Shown: positions 54,897 through 63,606 of the stretch, piece by piece
Layout of the letters: each line of letters opens with the position of its first letter
Position numbering within the stretch: position 1 is the stretch's first letter
Translations under genes and position numbers: made by a program
The notes under the pieces: generated by a model
What the model was told of the DNA's origin: nothing
Seen by the model: the letters and a program-made list of their open reading frames with translations, nothing else
The model's database searches: none
NCBI GenBank assembly: GCA_021779195.1
Contig: JAJYBB010000005.1
Coordinates: 62,001-126,000 of the forward strand
Length of the DNA: 64,000 bases
Source: Bacteroidota bacterium
GTDB lineage: Bacteria > Bacteroidota > Bacteroidia > Bacteroidales > Paludibacteraceae
Reading direction: 5' to 3'

Positions 54897-54979
54897 GGGC
54901 AGTTACCAAAGTGGCCAACTGGGGCTGACTGTAACTCAGCTGTCTTTCGACTTCGGAGGTTCGAATCCTTCACTGCCCA
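54897..54979 (+). tRNA. tRNA-Tyr (GTA)
   Basis: Acceptor GGGCAGT (54897-54903) pairs with ACTGCCC (54972-54978), discriminator A79. Anticodon stem GCTGA/TCAGC encloses loop CTGTAAC with anticodon GTA at 54931-54933. A long variable arm (class II) and GGTTCGAATCC T arm are present. CCA is not encoded. Confidence 0.95.
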
Positions 54980-54982
54980 CAT

Positions 54983-55050
54983 TACCAGTTCGCAGTTCAG
55001 AGTTATCAGGTGTCAGTTCGCTGTCAACTATCAATTATCAGCTGTCAACT
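54983..55050. repeat. Degenerate heptamer array between two tRNA genes
   Basis: Reads in sevens as CAGTTCG, CAGTTCA, GAGTTAT, CAGGTGT, CAGTTCG, CTGTCAA, CTATCAA, TTATCAG, CTGTCAA. It includes the same TATCAATTATCA core as the long array at 26962-27149, but no four-helix gene is next to it. Confidence 0.6.
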
Positions 55051-55055
55051 AAATT

Positions 55056-55128
55056 GCGGAAGTAGCTCAGTCGATAGAGCATTAGCCTTCCAAGCTGAGG
55101 GTCGCGGGTTTGAGTCCCGTCTTCCGCT
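55056..55128 (+). tRNA. tRNA-Gly (TCC)
   Basis: Acceptor GCGGAAG (55056-55062) pairs with CTTCCGC (55121-55127), discriminator T. Anticodon loop CTTCCAA with anticodon TCC at 55089-55091; T arm GCGGGTTTGAGTCCCGT. CCA not encoded. Confidence 0.95.
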
Positions 55129-55156
55129 CTTTTTTAAGAGTGATTTGCATTTATGC

Positions 55157-55197
55157 AAAAAGAGAGATATTGATTTATTTTCAGTATCTCTCTTTTT
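55157..55197 (+). terminator. Terminator after the tRNA pair
   Basis: AAAAAGAGAGATA (55157-55169) pairs with TATCTCTCTTTTT (55185-55197), 15-nt loop; the T side ends the stem. It may also serve the convergent flippase gene. Confidence 0.85.
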
Positions 55198-55225
55198 ACG
55201 TTCAGACTATAAATGGCTATGGAAA

Positions 55226-56503
55226 TTATTCTATTTCGTTATAAGCCTTTTGATAATAAAGTCGAGAGCTGATCATAAATACCAATCCGCCAAAAACAGA
55301 TGCATAACACGCTCCAATAATTCCAAAGAAATGAACAAGTATTCCAATTGAAAGAAGATTAAATATTAAAGTAATTAGGCTGATATACACGTTATATTGG
55401 ATTTTACCCAGACTAAAAATTGCACCATTCTGAAGCTGAACCAATTGTCGTAAACTCCATCCAATAGCAAGCAAGGGAAAATATTGGAACGATTCGTTGT
55501 ACTTGCCACTAAAAATAAAATTTATTAAGGGTGGAAATACCAATAGAACAGCACCTAAGGTTGCAAAAACCCCGGTATAAAGCAAAAAATTATAACGTTT
55601 AAAAGCCATGTGAAAATCAGCTTTTTGATTGTTTAAAGCTGAGAAATAGGGAATCGTGATTTGTTGTACTGTGCTTGGAAAGAATCTAAATACAACAGTG
55701 AGTGTAAGTGCAAAACTGTAAAATCCGATTTTATGCATATCGGAAGTTAAATAGCTAATTAACAATATATCTACATAAGCTGATAATTCAGACAGGAAAT
55801 ATGCTGCCATTGCATTTCGTGCAAATTGCCAATGAATATTGAATAATTTAAAATGTTGGAACGAAAAAATTTCTTTATGTTCAAATTTTCCTACTAATTT
55901 TATACATATCACCAACATTACTGCAAAGCTAATGTTGTAGGCAAGGTAATAACCTTTAATACCTATAAAATAGGTAATAATAACTATTAAAAGAATTGAT
56001 ATCAATTTATTGGATATGGTCAGTTTCGAAATGAGTTTCATTTTTTTGATGGCTTGAAAGTAAGAAACAAAAACCATAAAAAGAGAATTGGTGATAATGG
56101 GAAATAATCCCAATGGAATCAGATTTCGAATGATAACATCGGAAGAAAAAAATCTTAAATAATTTAATATCAAAACTATGCAATATAAAGATATCGTTGA
56201 AATTAATGTAAATAATAATGCCGAACGAAACAAATGTTGTTTTTCTACATTCGTTCTATTTTCAGAACAAAGTTTTAGCGTTGAACTATTGAACCCCATT
56301 CCGGCAAAAATGAGTATGATCGAAAGGTAAGTTTGTACTATCTTGATTCTGCCAATATCATCGGGTGAGAGAATGCCTGCAACAAAAAGTTGGGATGCAA
56401 AGGATACCAACTGAATCAGCATGTTAGCCGATAACAGGTGAAAAAATCCTTTTTGACGGACATTTTTCAAAAAATTGAGTTCAAATTGCCAAATTGAATT
56501 CAT
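55226..56503 (-). CDS. Polysaccharide flippase (Wzx/MATE-like)
   Basis: A 425-residue integral membrane protein with about 12 hydrophobic segments, starting MNSIWQFELNFLKNVRQKGFFHLLSANMLIQL. The first helices match the polysaccharide-biosynthesis flippase family (LFVAGILSPDDIGRIKIVQTYLSI). Its start overlaps the stop of the glycosyltransferase gene by 4 bp, so they are translationally coupled. It probably flips a lipid-linked glycan across the inner membrane. Last gene of a three-gene surface-glycan operon. Confidence 0.88.
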   Translation of the reverse strand: MNSIWQFELNFLKNVRQKGFFHLLSANMLIQLVSFASQLFVAGILSPDDIGRIKIVQTYLSIILIFAGMGFNSSTLKLCSENRTNVEKQHLFRSALLFTLISTISLYCIVLILNYLRFFSSDVIIRNLIPLGLFPIITNSLFMVFVSYFQAIKKMKLISKLTISNKLISILLIVIITYFIGIKGYYLAYNISFAVMLVICIKLVGKFEHKEIFSFQHFKLFNIHWQFARNAMAAYFLSELSAYVDILLISYLTSDMHKIGFYSFALTLTVVFRFFPSTVQQITIPYFSALNNQKADFHMAFKRYNFLLYTGVFATLGAVLLVFPPLINFIFSGKYNESFQYFPLLAIGWSLRQLVQLQNGAIFSLGKIQYNVYISLITLIFNLLSIGILVHFFGIIGACYASVFGGLVFMISSRLYYQKAYNEIE

Positions 56504-57648
56504 GGTTTGATAGTTGACGACATAGATTGAATAAATGACAAAAACTTGGATTCAATATTATTCCAATTGAAAATCTTTCTTGAAATATTCAATGCATTGT
56601 TACATTGAGTTTTATATAAAAATTCGTCATCGATATAATTCATAATTTGTTGTGCAATTTTTTCATAATCGTTCGGTTGAACTAAAAATCCAAAATTAAA
56701 ATCAGGTATTGACTTGTGGATTGATGTTAAATCTGTGTAAATCAGAGGTCTACCGCAAGCCGCATAATAAAATAATTTAATGGGGAGGCACAACCTATTT
56801 TCCAAATCTTTAATTCGAAGGTCTAAAAATATATGCGTGTTGCCAATTATGCTGCAATAATCTCTAAAATCGAGAAAATGAATGTGTTCAATTTGGAAGT
56901 TTTGCGGTAAACCAATAGTTAATGTTTCAAAGAAGTATTGGTCGTTGGAAGTTGGAAATTCACCGATAAGCCGTAATTTAAACTTCTGTCCGATTCGTAT
57001 GCCGGCGGCTATTGATATCGCTTTAATAACAGCATCGATTCCTTTGTCTTTATTTAATAACCCACTGAAAGTAAGATGTATATCGGTTTTAAATTTATCT
57101 ATCGGATAATTTTTTATATATTTTAAATTGGGATAATATGGCAATAAAAGAGATGGTTTCCAAAAATATAAAATCCGAAATGGGAATGATTTAAAATATT
57201 CACCAAATATAAATCCTGAACAAATTAGTCCGGCATATAAATTTATGAAAATCAATGATATAAACTTTGTGTATTTACGAAAGCCGGAAATGAACGCCAT
57301 ATTTTTTTTTGAAGGAATCCATTCAGTTATATCGTAAATAATTTTTACAGGATTCTTTTTTTTATACAGATGTGCTGCAATTACAGCTATTGGCATATCG
57401 GCAATGATAAGTTGAGGGTGCGAGATATTCAATCGTTTTAATATTGTCTGCAATTTTTCATGTATTGTCATTGCCTTGTCGTCAAATGACCGAATAAGTA
57501 TTTGATCTGCAATTTCTTCTCTAAACTCTTTGGTTGATATAATTTCAATTTCAAATCCTGATTTCACCAAAGCTGTAGCTTGATGATAAAATACACGATC
57601 ATCTTTAGATAAATGACCGGTACAAAGAAATAAGATTTTTGAAATCAT
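56500..57648 (-). CDS. Glycosyltransferase (GT4-like)
   Basis: A 382-residue protein with a GT-B look. The N-terminal part begins ILFLCTGHLSKDDRVFYHQATALVKSGFEIEIIS. The C-terminal part has LTFSGLLNKDKGIDAVIKAIS, LRLIGEFP and LCLPIKLFYYAACGRPLIYTD, which places nucleotide-sugar binding there; the usual GT4 E-x7-E is represented by KLFYYAACGRP without both acids, so it may be a divergent member. It overlaps both neighbours by 4 bp (57645-57648 and 56500-56503). Likely builds the glycan moved by the flippase. Confidence 0.85.
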   Translation of the reverse strand: MISKILFLCTGHLSKDDRVFYHQATALVKSGFEIEIISTKEFREEIADQILIRSFDDKAMTIHEKLQTILKRLNISHPQLIIADMPIAVIAAHLYKKKNPVKIIYDITEWIPSKKNMAFISGFRKYTKFISLIFINLYAGLICSGFIFGEYFKSFPFRILYFWKPSLLLPYYPNLKYIKNYPIDKFKTDIHLTFSGLLNKDKGIDAVIKAISIAAGIRIGQKFKLRLIGEFPTSNDQYFFETLTIGLPQNFQIEHIHFLDFRDYCSIIGNTHIFLDLRIKDLENRLCLPIKLFYYAACGRPLIYTDLTSIHKSIPDFNFGFLVQPNDYEKIAQQIMNYIDDEFLYKTQCNNALNISRKIFNWNNIESKFLSFIQSMSSTIKP

Positions 57649-58535
57649 TTTGTTTGCATTTTGTTGATAATAAACGAAGGACGCAGTCGTTTAAGTACAT
57701 AATATGGTTGATTTTCAGCGCCAAATCCACGGTAAAACCGTAAAACTCCTTCAATGCGTGAGCCTTCAAAATCGAGCCATTTTTGTTGATTGCAATTTCG
57801 CTGAATCAAAGTATTGATTAGTAAGAACATGGCCGATGAAGATTTACCTTCGTTGTTTGATACTGGTAATAAATTGATTATCCTTTCCCCTGAAATTAGA
57901 AAACAGCCAGCAGCAATTAGTTTATTTTCATTGGAATATACTCCAGCTATTTCAATTTGTTTATTTTCAATACCAATTTCGATGAGTGTTTCTAAAAGCT
58001 CTGTTTTTACAACGTGATAATTTTTTTTTGTTTCATTATACAGTTCGATAAATTTTTTTTTCGGTATTCCAAACTGAATCTGAAGATTTAACTTTTCAGC
58101 TTTTTCAATATTCCTGATTGTGTTTTTTGAATAATGATTTCTAATGTCATCGTATATATCCTGTAAATCAAGCATTAAATTTGGAAATGCAGTAGCTTTA
58201 TCTGAATAATTTTCAGCATTTAAATTGATTTCATAGCTGTAATATGGAATTTCTTTGATAAAAATATCAATTGTTTCCCTTGAAATCTTATTATCGGAAA
58301 ACACCCCCAATTGTTGCGTTAGTGCTGGTTGAACTAAATATGGTATTTTATATTTAGTTTTTACGGGAAGTGGCATTACATATTTATAATCGCTTGTAAC
58401 TAACGCTTCCCAATTGGGTGAAACAACATCTAAATACCAGCTGAAGGCATAAGCTATACTGTTATAAGCATTTGAGATAGCGGTATCCCAACGTTCGAAG
58501 TCGATTTCATTATTTCGCAAATGTAAAAGTTCCAT
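57645..58535 (-). CDS. FemAB/GNAT-like acyltransferase (BioF2-like)
   Basis: A 296-residue protein with a double-GNAT layout: N-half VSPNWEALVTSDYKYVMPLPVK and LVQPALTQQLGVFSD, C-half IEIAGVYSNENKLIAAGCFLISGERIINLLPVSNNEGKSSSAMFLLINTLIQ and WLDFEGSRIEGVLRFYRGFGAENQPYY. The last motif is characteristic of the acetyltransferase-6/FemAB-like group that adds acyl or aminoacyl groups to glycans or peptidoglycan. First gene of the operon; its promoter is at 58562-58569. Confidence 0.8.
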   Translation of the reverse strand: MELLHLRNNEIDFERWDTAISNAYNSIAYAFSWYLDVVSPNWEALVTSDYKYVMPLPVKTKYKIPYLVQPALTQQLGVFSDNKISRETIDIFIKEIPYYSYEINLNAENYSDKATAFPNLMLDLQDIYDDIRNHYSKNTIRNIEKAEKLNLQIQFGIPKKKFIELYNETKKNYHVVKTELLETLIEIGIENKQIEIAGVYSNENKLIAAGCFLISGERIINLLPVSNNEGKSSSAMFLLINTLIQRNCNQQKWLDFEGSRIEGVLRFYRGFGAENQPYYVLKRLRPSFIINKMQTK

Positions 58536-58561
58536 GTTAAGGGGTTTGAAAAATAATTAAA

Positions 58562-58569
58562 CAAAAGTA
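58562..58569 (-). promoter_or_regulatory. Promoter of the flippase/glycosyltransferase operon
   Basis: Minus strand reads TACTTTTG (TAnnTTTG), 27 bp before the start codon. Confidence 0.55.
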
Positions 58570-58655
58570 CATGATTTTGATGAAAAATACAAGCATAATG
58601 CAAGAATAATGAAGCAAATTTTAATAGATAATTTGTTTATTCAAAATTATTACTG

Positions 58656-58663
58656 TAATTTTG
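58656..58663 (+). promoter_or_regulatory. Promoter of the bactofilin gene
   Basis: TAATTTTG matches TAnnTTTG, 30 bp before the start codon. Confidence 0.5.
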
Positions 58664-58692
58664 AATTTTCAAAATAAAGATTTCAAATTATT

Positions 58693-59058
58693 ATGGCAAA
58701 AGAAGTTGTTGCAAATGCCGGCGCGATGTACAATGCATTGACAAATGGGAGTAAAATAGTTGGGAAAATATTGGCCGACAGTGATTTTCGCATTGATGGA
58801 GAGGTTGAAGGGGACATTCTTTGTAAAGGGAAAGTCGTTATTGGACAAAAAGGATTTTTAAAAGGATCGATTTCATGTGTGAGTGCCGAAGTAATCGGGA
58901 CCGTTGAAGGCGATATACATGTTACCGAAATGTTATCGCTTCGTGCTTCAGCTTTTATAACAGGAGATGTACGAACCAAAATTTTAATGGTCGAACCCAA
59001 TGCTATTTTTAATGGTACTTGTTCAATGCGCAGTACCGATTTTAAACCCGATGAATAA
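58693..59058 (+). CDS. Bactofilin (polymer-forming cytoskeletal protein)
   Basis: A 121-residue protein consisting mostly of a bactofilin beta-helix: repeats such as DFRIDGEVEGDILCKGKVVIG, GFLKGSISCVSAEVIGTVEGDI and ASAFITGDVRTKILMVEP at about 17-residue spacing. Bactofilins polymerise without nucleotide and position cell-wall or polysaccharide machinery. Divergent from the surface-glycan operon. Confidence 0.92.
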   Translation: MAKEVVANAGAMYNALTNGSKIVGKILADSDFRIDGEVEGDILCKGKVVIGQKGFLKGSISCVSAEVIGTVEGDIHVTEMLSLRASAFITGDVRTKILMVEPNAIFNGTCSMRSTDFKPDE

Positions 59059-59206
59059 GTAATTTTATATGAAAAATTGTTCCTTTTTAAACTGCGTTGA
59101 TGTAACTGTTGTTATCTCAACGTTTTTGTTTTTCTTTGTTTCGAAAAAAATATAATTATTTATGAATTATGGAGGAGTTCAAATTTAATATTAAAATTAC
59201 GCTGAA

Positions 59207-60193
59207 ATGAAATACAAAGCATTGGTTGTCAAAGAAAATGAAGGACAATTCAGTTCATCTGTTCAAACATGTGATACCGATTTATTACCGGCAGGAGATG
59301 TGCTAATACAGGTTTTTTACTCATCTTTGAATTATAAGGATGCATTATCGGCAATTGGCAATAAAGGCGTAACAAAATCATATCCTCATACGCCTGGAAT
59401 TGATGCTGCCGGAGAAGTGAAATATTCATCTGTTGCTCAGTTTTCAAAAGGCGAAAAAGTAATTGTATCAGGTTATGATTTAGGAATGAACACGGCAGGA
59501 GGATTCGGACAATATATACGCGTTCCTTCAGCCTGGGTAGTAAAGCTTCCCGAAGGCTTATCTCTTAAGGAAGCTATGATTATTGGTACAGCCGGTTTTA
59601 CAGCCGGAATTTCGATTATGCGATTAAGTCAGCTGGTAAAGCCTGACGATGGCAAAATCATCGTTTCAGGAGCTACCGGTGGAGTTGGGTCAATGGCTCT
59701 TTCATTGCTTCATAAATTGGGTTATGCATCGGTGGCTGTCTCGGGAAAAGCAACTGAAACCAAATTTTTAAAACAATTGGGTGCTAATGAAATTATTACT
59801 AGGTCCGAATTTGAAAAAGTGGATAAACGTCCCATTTTGTCGGGCATTTATGCAGGGGGAATCGATTCAGTTGGAGGACCAATTTTAGAAAATATGATTA
59901 AAACTTTAAAACCACTTGGCGTAGTTACAACTTGCGGAAGTGTGTCGTCTTCTCAACTCAATTTATCTGTATTTCCGTTTATTTTACGCGGAATCAGTTT
60001 GATCGGGATTTCGGCACAAAATTACCCAATGTCCATGCGAAAAGATTTGTGGCAGCGGTTTTCTAACGATTTAAAACCTTATAATTTAAACGAATTGTTG
60101 AATGAAATTCGTTTAGATGAACTGCCGGATGCCATTTTGAAAATTTTAAATGGACAGCTGAAAGGACGAACCGTTGTAAATTTAATTGATTAA
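59207..60193 (+). CDS. YhdH/AcuI-type NADPH-dependent oxidoreductase
   Basis: A 328-residue medium-chain dehydrogenase/reductase of the YhdH/YhfP group: SSLNYKDALSAIGNKGVTKSYPHTPGIDAAG near the start, NADPH fold at VSGATGGVGSMALSLLHKLGYASVAVSGK, and the C-terminal LKGRTVVNLID. No zinc-ligand cysteines. Relatives reduce acryloyl-CoA to propionyl-CoA or quinones. Substrate here not known. Confidence 0.9.
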   Translation: MKYKALVVKENEGQFSSSVQTCDTDLLPAGDVLIQVFYSSLNYKDALSAIGNKGVTKSYPHTPGIDAAGEVKYSSVAQFSKGEKVIVSGYDLGMNTAGGFGQYIRVPSAWVVKLPEGLSLKEAMIIGTAGFTAGISIMRLSQLVKPDDGKIIVSGATGGVGSMALSLLHKLGYASVAVSGKATETKFLKQLGANEIITRSEFEKVDKRPILSGIYAGGIDSVGGPILENMIKTLKPLGVVTTCGSVSSSQLNLSVFPFILRGISLIGISAQNYPMSMRKDLWQRFSNDLKPYNLNELLNEIRLDELPDAILKILNGQLKGRTVVNLID

Positions 60194-60363
60194 AATACAA
60201 ATGTTTATATTCATTTGTTGGGTCGACACTTTTTAGAAATACGAAATCATTATTGACTCAAAATTAGATTTTCGTTCAAATGGTTTTTTAAATCAAAAAT
60301 AAATGTGCAATTTTGTACTCTGTTTGGAGTAAAACAATTTTATTTCATAATTTTCTTCCTCTC

Positions 60364-61596
60364 ATGGCATTAGCGAACGAGAATTACCTTAAAACTCCTG
60401 AAATTTCCTATTTCGACGAAATAGAAAAACGTGTCAATGCTTTTAAAACAATACATCCAAATGCCAAACTTATTCGGTTGGGAGTTGGTGATGTTACGCG
60501 TCCATTACCAAACGAGGTACTGAAAGCATTGCATGACGCTGTAAATGAACAAGCCGATGTGGAAACGTTTAAAGGTTACGGACCCCCAAAAGGTTATGAT
60601 TTTTTAATTGACAAGATTCTGAAGGAGTATCGATCAATTGGCGTTACATTGGATAAAGAAAGTATTTTTATTAGTCATGGAGCTAAATCTGAGATTGGAA
60701 ATATAGGTCATGTGCTCGGACGTGATAATATTATTGCAATTACTGATCCTGTTTATCCAGTTTACGAGAATGCAACAATTATGAGCGGAAGGGCGGGTTT
60801 TCTAAATGAGGAAGATCAAAAGTGGAGTAATATTGTGTATCTTCGCTGTTCATCCGAAACAAATTTTTTGCCTCAATTGCCAAATGAAAAGGTAGATGTA
60901 ATATATCTTTGCAATCCGAATAATCCAACCGGAACCGTTTTAAATCGCGTTGAATTAAAACATTGGGTAGATTATGCTATTGAGCATCGGAGTATAATTG
61001 TGTACGATGGTGCATACCATACTTATATTACCGAACCAGATATACCGCAAAGTATTTATGAAATTAAAGGAGCAAAAAAAGTAGCAATTGAAATCCGAAC
61101 TTATTCAAAATCTGCCGGATTTACTGGGCTTCGATGTGGTTATACTGTGTTTCCTCCTGAATTGATGGTGTTTACAAAAATGGGAGAACAAGTACAATTA
61201 ACGAAATTATGGAGTCGACGTAAATTTAATTATACAAATGGTGTTTCCTATATTGTTCAAAAAGCTGCCGAGGCGACTTATTCACGAAAAGGGAAAGCTG
61301 AAACTTCAGAATTGGTAAATTACTATTTAATCAATGCATCAATAATCAGAAACGAACTTAGTGGATTGGGTTTTGAGGTTTACGGCGGTATAAATTCTCC
61401 TTATATTTGGATTGGAACCCCTGAACATCAGCCATCTTGGAAATATTTTCAGCAATTATTATACGAAAATCATATTGTTGCTACTCCGGGAGTTGCTTTT
61501 GGAATGTCGGGCGAAGGATATATGCGCTTTACAGGTTTTAGCTCTCGCGAAGCAACTGAAGAAGCCATGAAAAGAATTCGAAATGGAAGTTTTTGA
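60364..61596 (+). CDS. dapL: LL-diaminopimelate aminotransferase
   Basis: A 410-residue aminotransferase from the ATG at 60364 (MALANENYLKTPEISYF); the frame extends to 60313 without homology. Signatures: LGVGDVTRPLPNEV, ETFKGYGPPKGYDFL, FISHGAKSEIGNIG, NPNNPTGTVLNR, and PLP lysine K249 in YSKSAGFTGLRCGY. It makes LL-diaminopimelate directly from tetrahydrodipicolinate, the DapL lysine/peptidoglycan route typical of Bacteroidales. Confidence 0.97.
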   Translation: MALANENYLKTPEISYFDEIEKRVNAFKTIHPNAKLIRLGVGDVTRPLPNEVLKALHDAVNEQADVETFKGYGPPKGYDFLIDKILKEYRSIGVTLDKESIFISHGAKSEIGNIGHVLGRDNIIAITDPVYPVYENATIMSGRAGFLNEEDQKWSNIVYLRCSSETNFLPQLPNEKVDVIYLCNPNNPTGTVLNRVELKHWVDYAIEHRSIIVYDGAYHTYITEPDIPQSIYEIKGAKKVAIEIRTYSKSAGFTGLRCGYTVFPPELMVFTKMGEQVQLTKLWSRRKFNYTNGVSYIVQKAAEATYSRKGKAETSELVNYYLINASIIRNELSGLGFEVYGGINSPYIWIGTPEHQPSWKYFQQLLYENHIVATPGVAFGMSGEGYMRFTGFSSREATEEAMKRIRNGSF

Positions 61597-61674
61597 GTCT
61601 TTTCACCTAATTATTTTTTAATAAATCTGATCTTGATTTACTTTATAATATATGAATAATTTAACAAAAATGCT

Positions 61675-63516
61675 ATGTGTGGAATTGTAGGTTATATCGG
61701 AAATAAACAAGCCTATCCGATACTTATTAAAGGGCTTCAGAGATTAGAATACAGGGGATATGACAGTGCCGGTATTGCATTGTTAAATGGAGATAAATTA
61801 AATATCTATAAAACAAAAGGTAAAGTATCCGATTTAAAAAGATTTGCGGAACAACAAGATGTGCATGGAACCGTGGGAATTGCACATACTCGTTGGGCGA
61901 CCCATGGTGAACCAAATCAAGTAAATGCGCATCCACATTATTCTGAATCCGAAGAGTTAGCATTGATTCATAATGGAATTATTGAAAACTATTCAGTGCT
62001 GAAACAAGGATTAAAAGAACATGGATATTCTTTCAAAAGTGAAACTGACACTGAAGTATTGGTACAACTTATTGAATTTTTTAAAAAAACAAATAATGTT
62101 GATTTATTTACGGCGGTTCAATTAGCATTAAATCAAGTAGTTGGTGCTTATGCTATCGCAATTATCGAAAGAAATCAACCCGATATTATTGTAGCAGCCC
62201 GCAAAGGAAGCCCCTTGGTCGTTGGTATTGGAGAGGATGAGTATTTCTTAGCTTCAGATGCAACCCCAATTATTGAATATACCGACAAAGTTGTTTATAT
62301 CGGAGAAGAGGAAATAGTCGCTCTAAGACGTGATAAACAATTGAAAATAAAAACAATAGCTAATGTTGAAAAAACGCCTGATGTTAAAAAATTAGAACTT
62401 ACACTGAGTCAGCTTGAAAAAGGCGGTTTTCCACATTTCATGTTAAAAGAAATTTTTGAACAACCTAAAACATTAAGTGATAGTATGCGTGGCAGGGTAA
62501 ATATTGAAGAAAACAATATCACATTGTCCGGATTTATTGATAATCGAGAAAAATTTATGAATGCTAAACGCATCATCATAACTGCATGTGGAACATCGTG
62601 GCATTCAGCCTTAATCGGTAAATACGCAATTGAAGAGTTTGCGCGTGTTCCGGTGGAGGTTGAATATTCATCTGAATTTCGATATCGCAAGCCTGTAATC
62701 AATCAGGAAGATATCGTAATTGCCATTTCACAATCTGGAGAAACAGCCGATACATTGGCTGCAGTTGAATTAGCCAAATCAAAAGGGGCGTTTATATTTG
62801 GTATATGTAATGTGGTTGGTTCATCTATCCCACGTAACACTCATTCAGGATGTTATACACATGCCGGACCTGAGATTGGAGTTGCTTCCACAAAAGCATT
62901 TACTGCACAAGTTACAGTACTCACTATGCTGGCAATGATGTTGGGTAAAGAAAAAGGGTTTCTTTCTCAAGATCGTTATTTGAAAATCGTTCATGAATTG
63001 GCTCGAATACCTGATAAAATTTCGGAGATTCTCAAACAAAATGATCATATCGCCCAGTTTGCCAAGACCTACACCTATGCGCAAAATTTCATTTATCTCG
63101 GGCGTGGTTATAATTTTCCGGTAGCTTTGGAAGGTGCGTTGAAGTTAAAGGAGATTTCCTACATTCATGCCGAAGGTTATCCGGCTGCGGAAATGAAACA
63201 TGGCCCAATTGCTTTAATAAGTCAAGAAATGCCGGTCGTTGTGATCGCTTCCAGTGCAGGTATGTACGAAAAAGTAGTGAGCAATATTCAAGAAATTAAA
63301 GCGCGTAAAGGAAGAATTATTTCGATTGTTACAGAAGGTGATTCCGTAGTTAAAAACATGTCTGACTATTCAATTAGTATTCCTGATACAGAGGAATGTT
63401 TGGTGCCTTTATTAGCTGTTATTCCGCTTCAACTTTTAGCATATCATATCGCTGTGGCAAAAGGCTGTGATGTCGATCAACCACGAAATTTAGCAAAATC
63501 AGTTACAGTAGAATAA
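61675..63516 (+). CDS. glmS: Glutamine-fructose-6-phosphate aminotransferase
   Basis: A 613-residue enzyme of normal length. N-terminal glutaminase with nucleophile Cys2 (MCGIVGYIG), HTRWATHGEPNQVNAHPH and HNGIIENY. Two SIS domains follow (ACGTSWHSALIGKYAIEEF; SQSGETADTL; GRGYNFPVALEGALKLKEISYIHAEGYPAAEMKHGP), then the C-terminal DQPRNLAKSVTVE. First step toward UDP-GlcNAc. The upstream gap (79 bp) is too short for a glmS ribozyme. Confidence 0.98.
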   Translation: MCGIVGYIGNKQAYPILIKGLQRLEYRGYDSAGIALLNGDKLNIYKTKGKVSDLKRFAEQQDVHGTVGIAHTRWATHGEPNQVNAHPHYSESEELALIHNGIIENYSVLKQGLKEHGYSFKSETDTEVLVQLIEFFKKTNNVDLFTAVQLALNQVVGAYAIAIIERNQPDIIVAARKGSPLVVGIGEDEYFLASDATPIIEYTDKVVYIGEEEIVALRRDKQLKIKTIANVEKTPDVKKLELTLSQLEKGGFPHFMLKEIFEQPKTLSDSMRGRVNIEENNITLSGFIDNREKFMNAKRIIITACGTSWHSALIGKYAIEEFARVPVEVEYSSEFRYRKPVINQEDIVIAISQSGETADTLAAVELAKSKGAFIFGICNVVGSSIPRNTHSGCYTHAGPEIGVASTKAFTAQVTVLTMLAMMLGKEKGFLSQDRYLKIVHELARIPDKISEILKQNDHIAQFAKTYTYAQNFIYLGRGYNFPVALEGALKLKEISYIHAEGYPAAEMKHGPIALISQEMPVVVIASSAGMYEKVVSNIQEIKARKGRIISIVTEGDSVVKNMSDYSISIPDTEECLVPLLAVIPLQLLAYHIAVAKGCDVDQPRNLAKSVTVE

Positions 63517-63523
63517 AATTAAT

Positions 63524-63564
63524 CAGCCCCTTCGTTTTATCGGCGGGGCTGTTTAATTAATTTT
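63524..63564 (+). terminator. Terminator after glmS
   Basis: CAGCCCC (63524-63530) pairs with GGGGCTG (63545-63551), 14-nt loop, followed by TTTAATTAATTTTTTC. Confidence 0.75.
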
Positions 63565-63606
63565 TTCTTTTGGACAAAAATAAAAATAAAATAAATTGAA
63601 AATTTT

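Noticed and set aside
61597-61674. glmS ribozyme upstream of glmS
   Set aside because: The gap is only 78 bp, too short for the ribozyme core, and these are not expected in Bacteroidetes.
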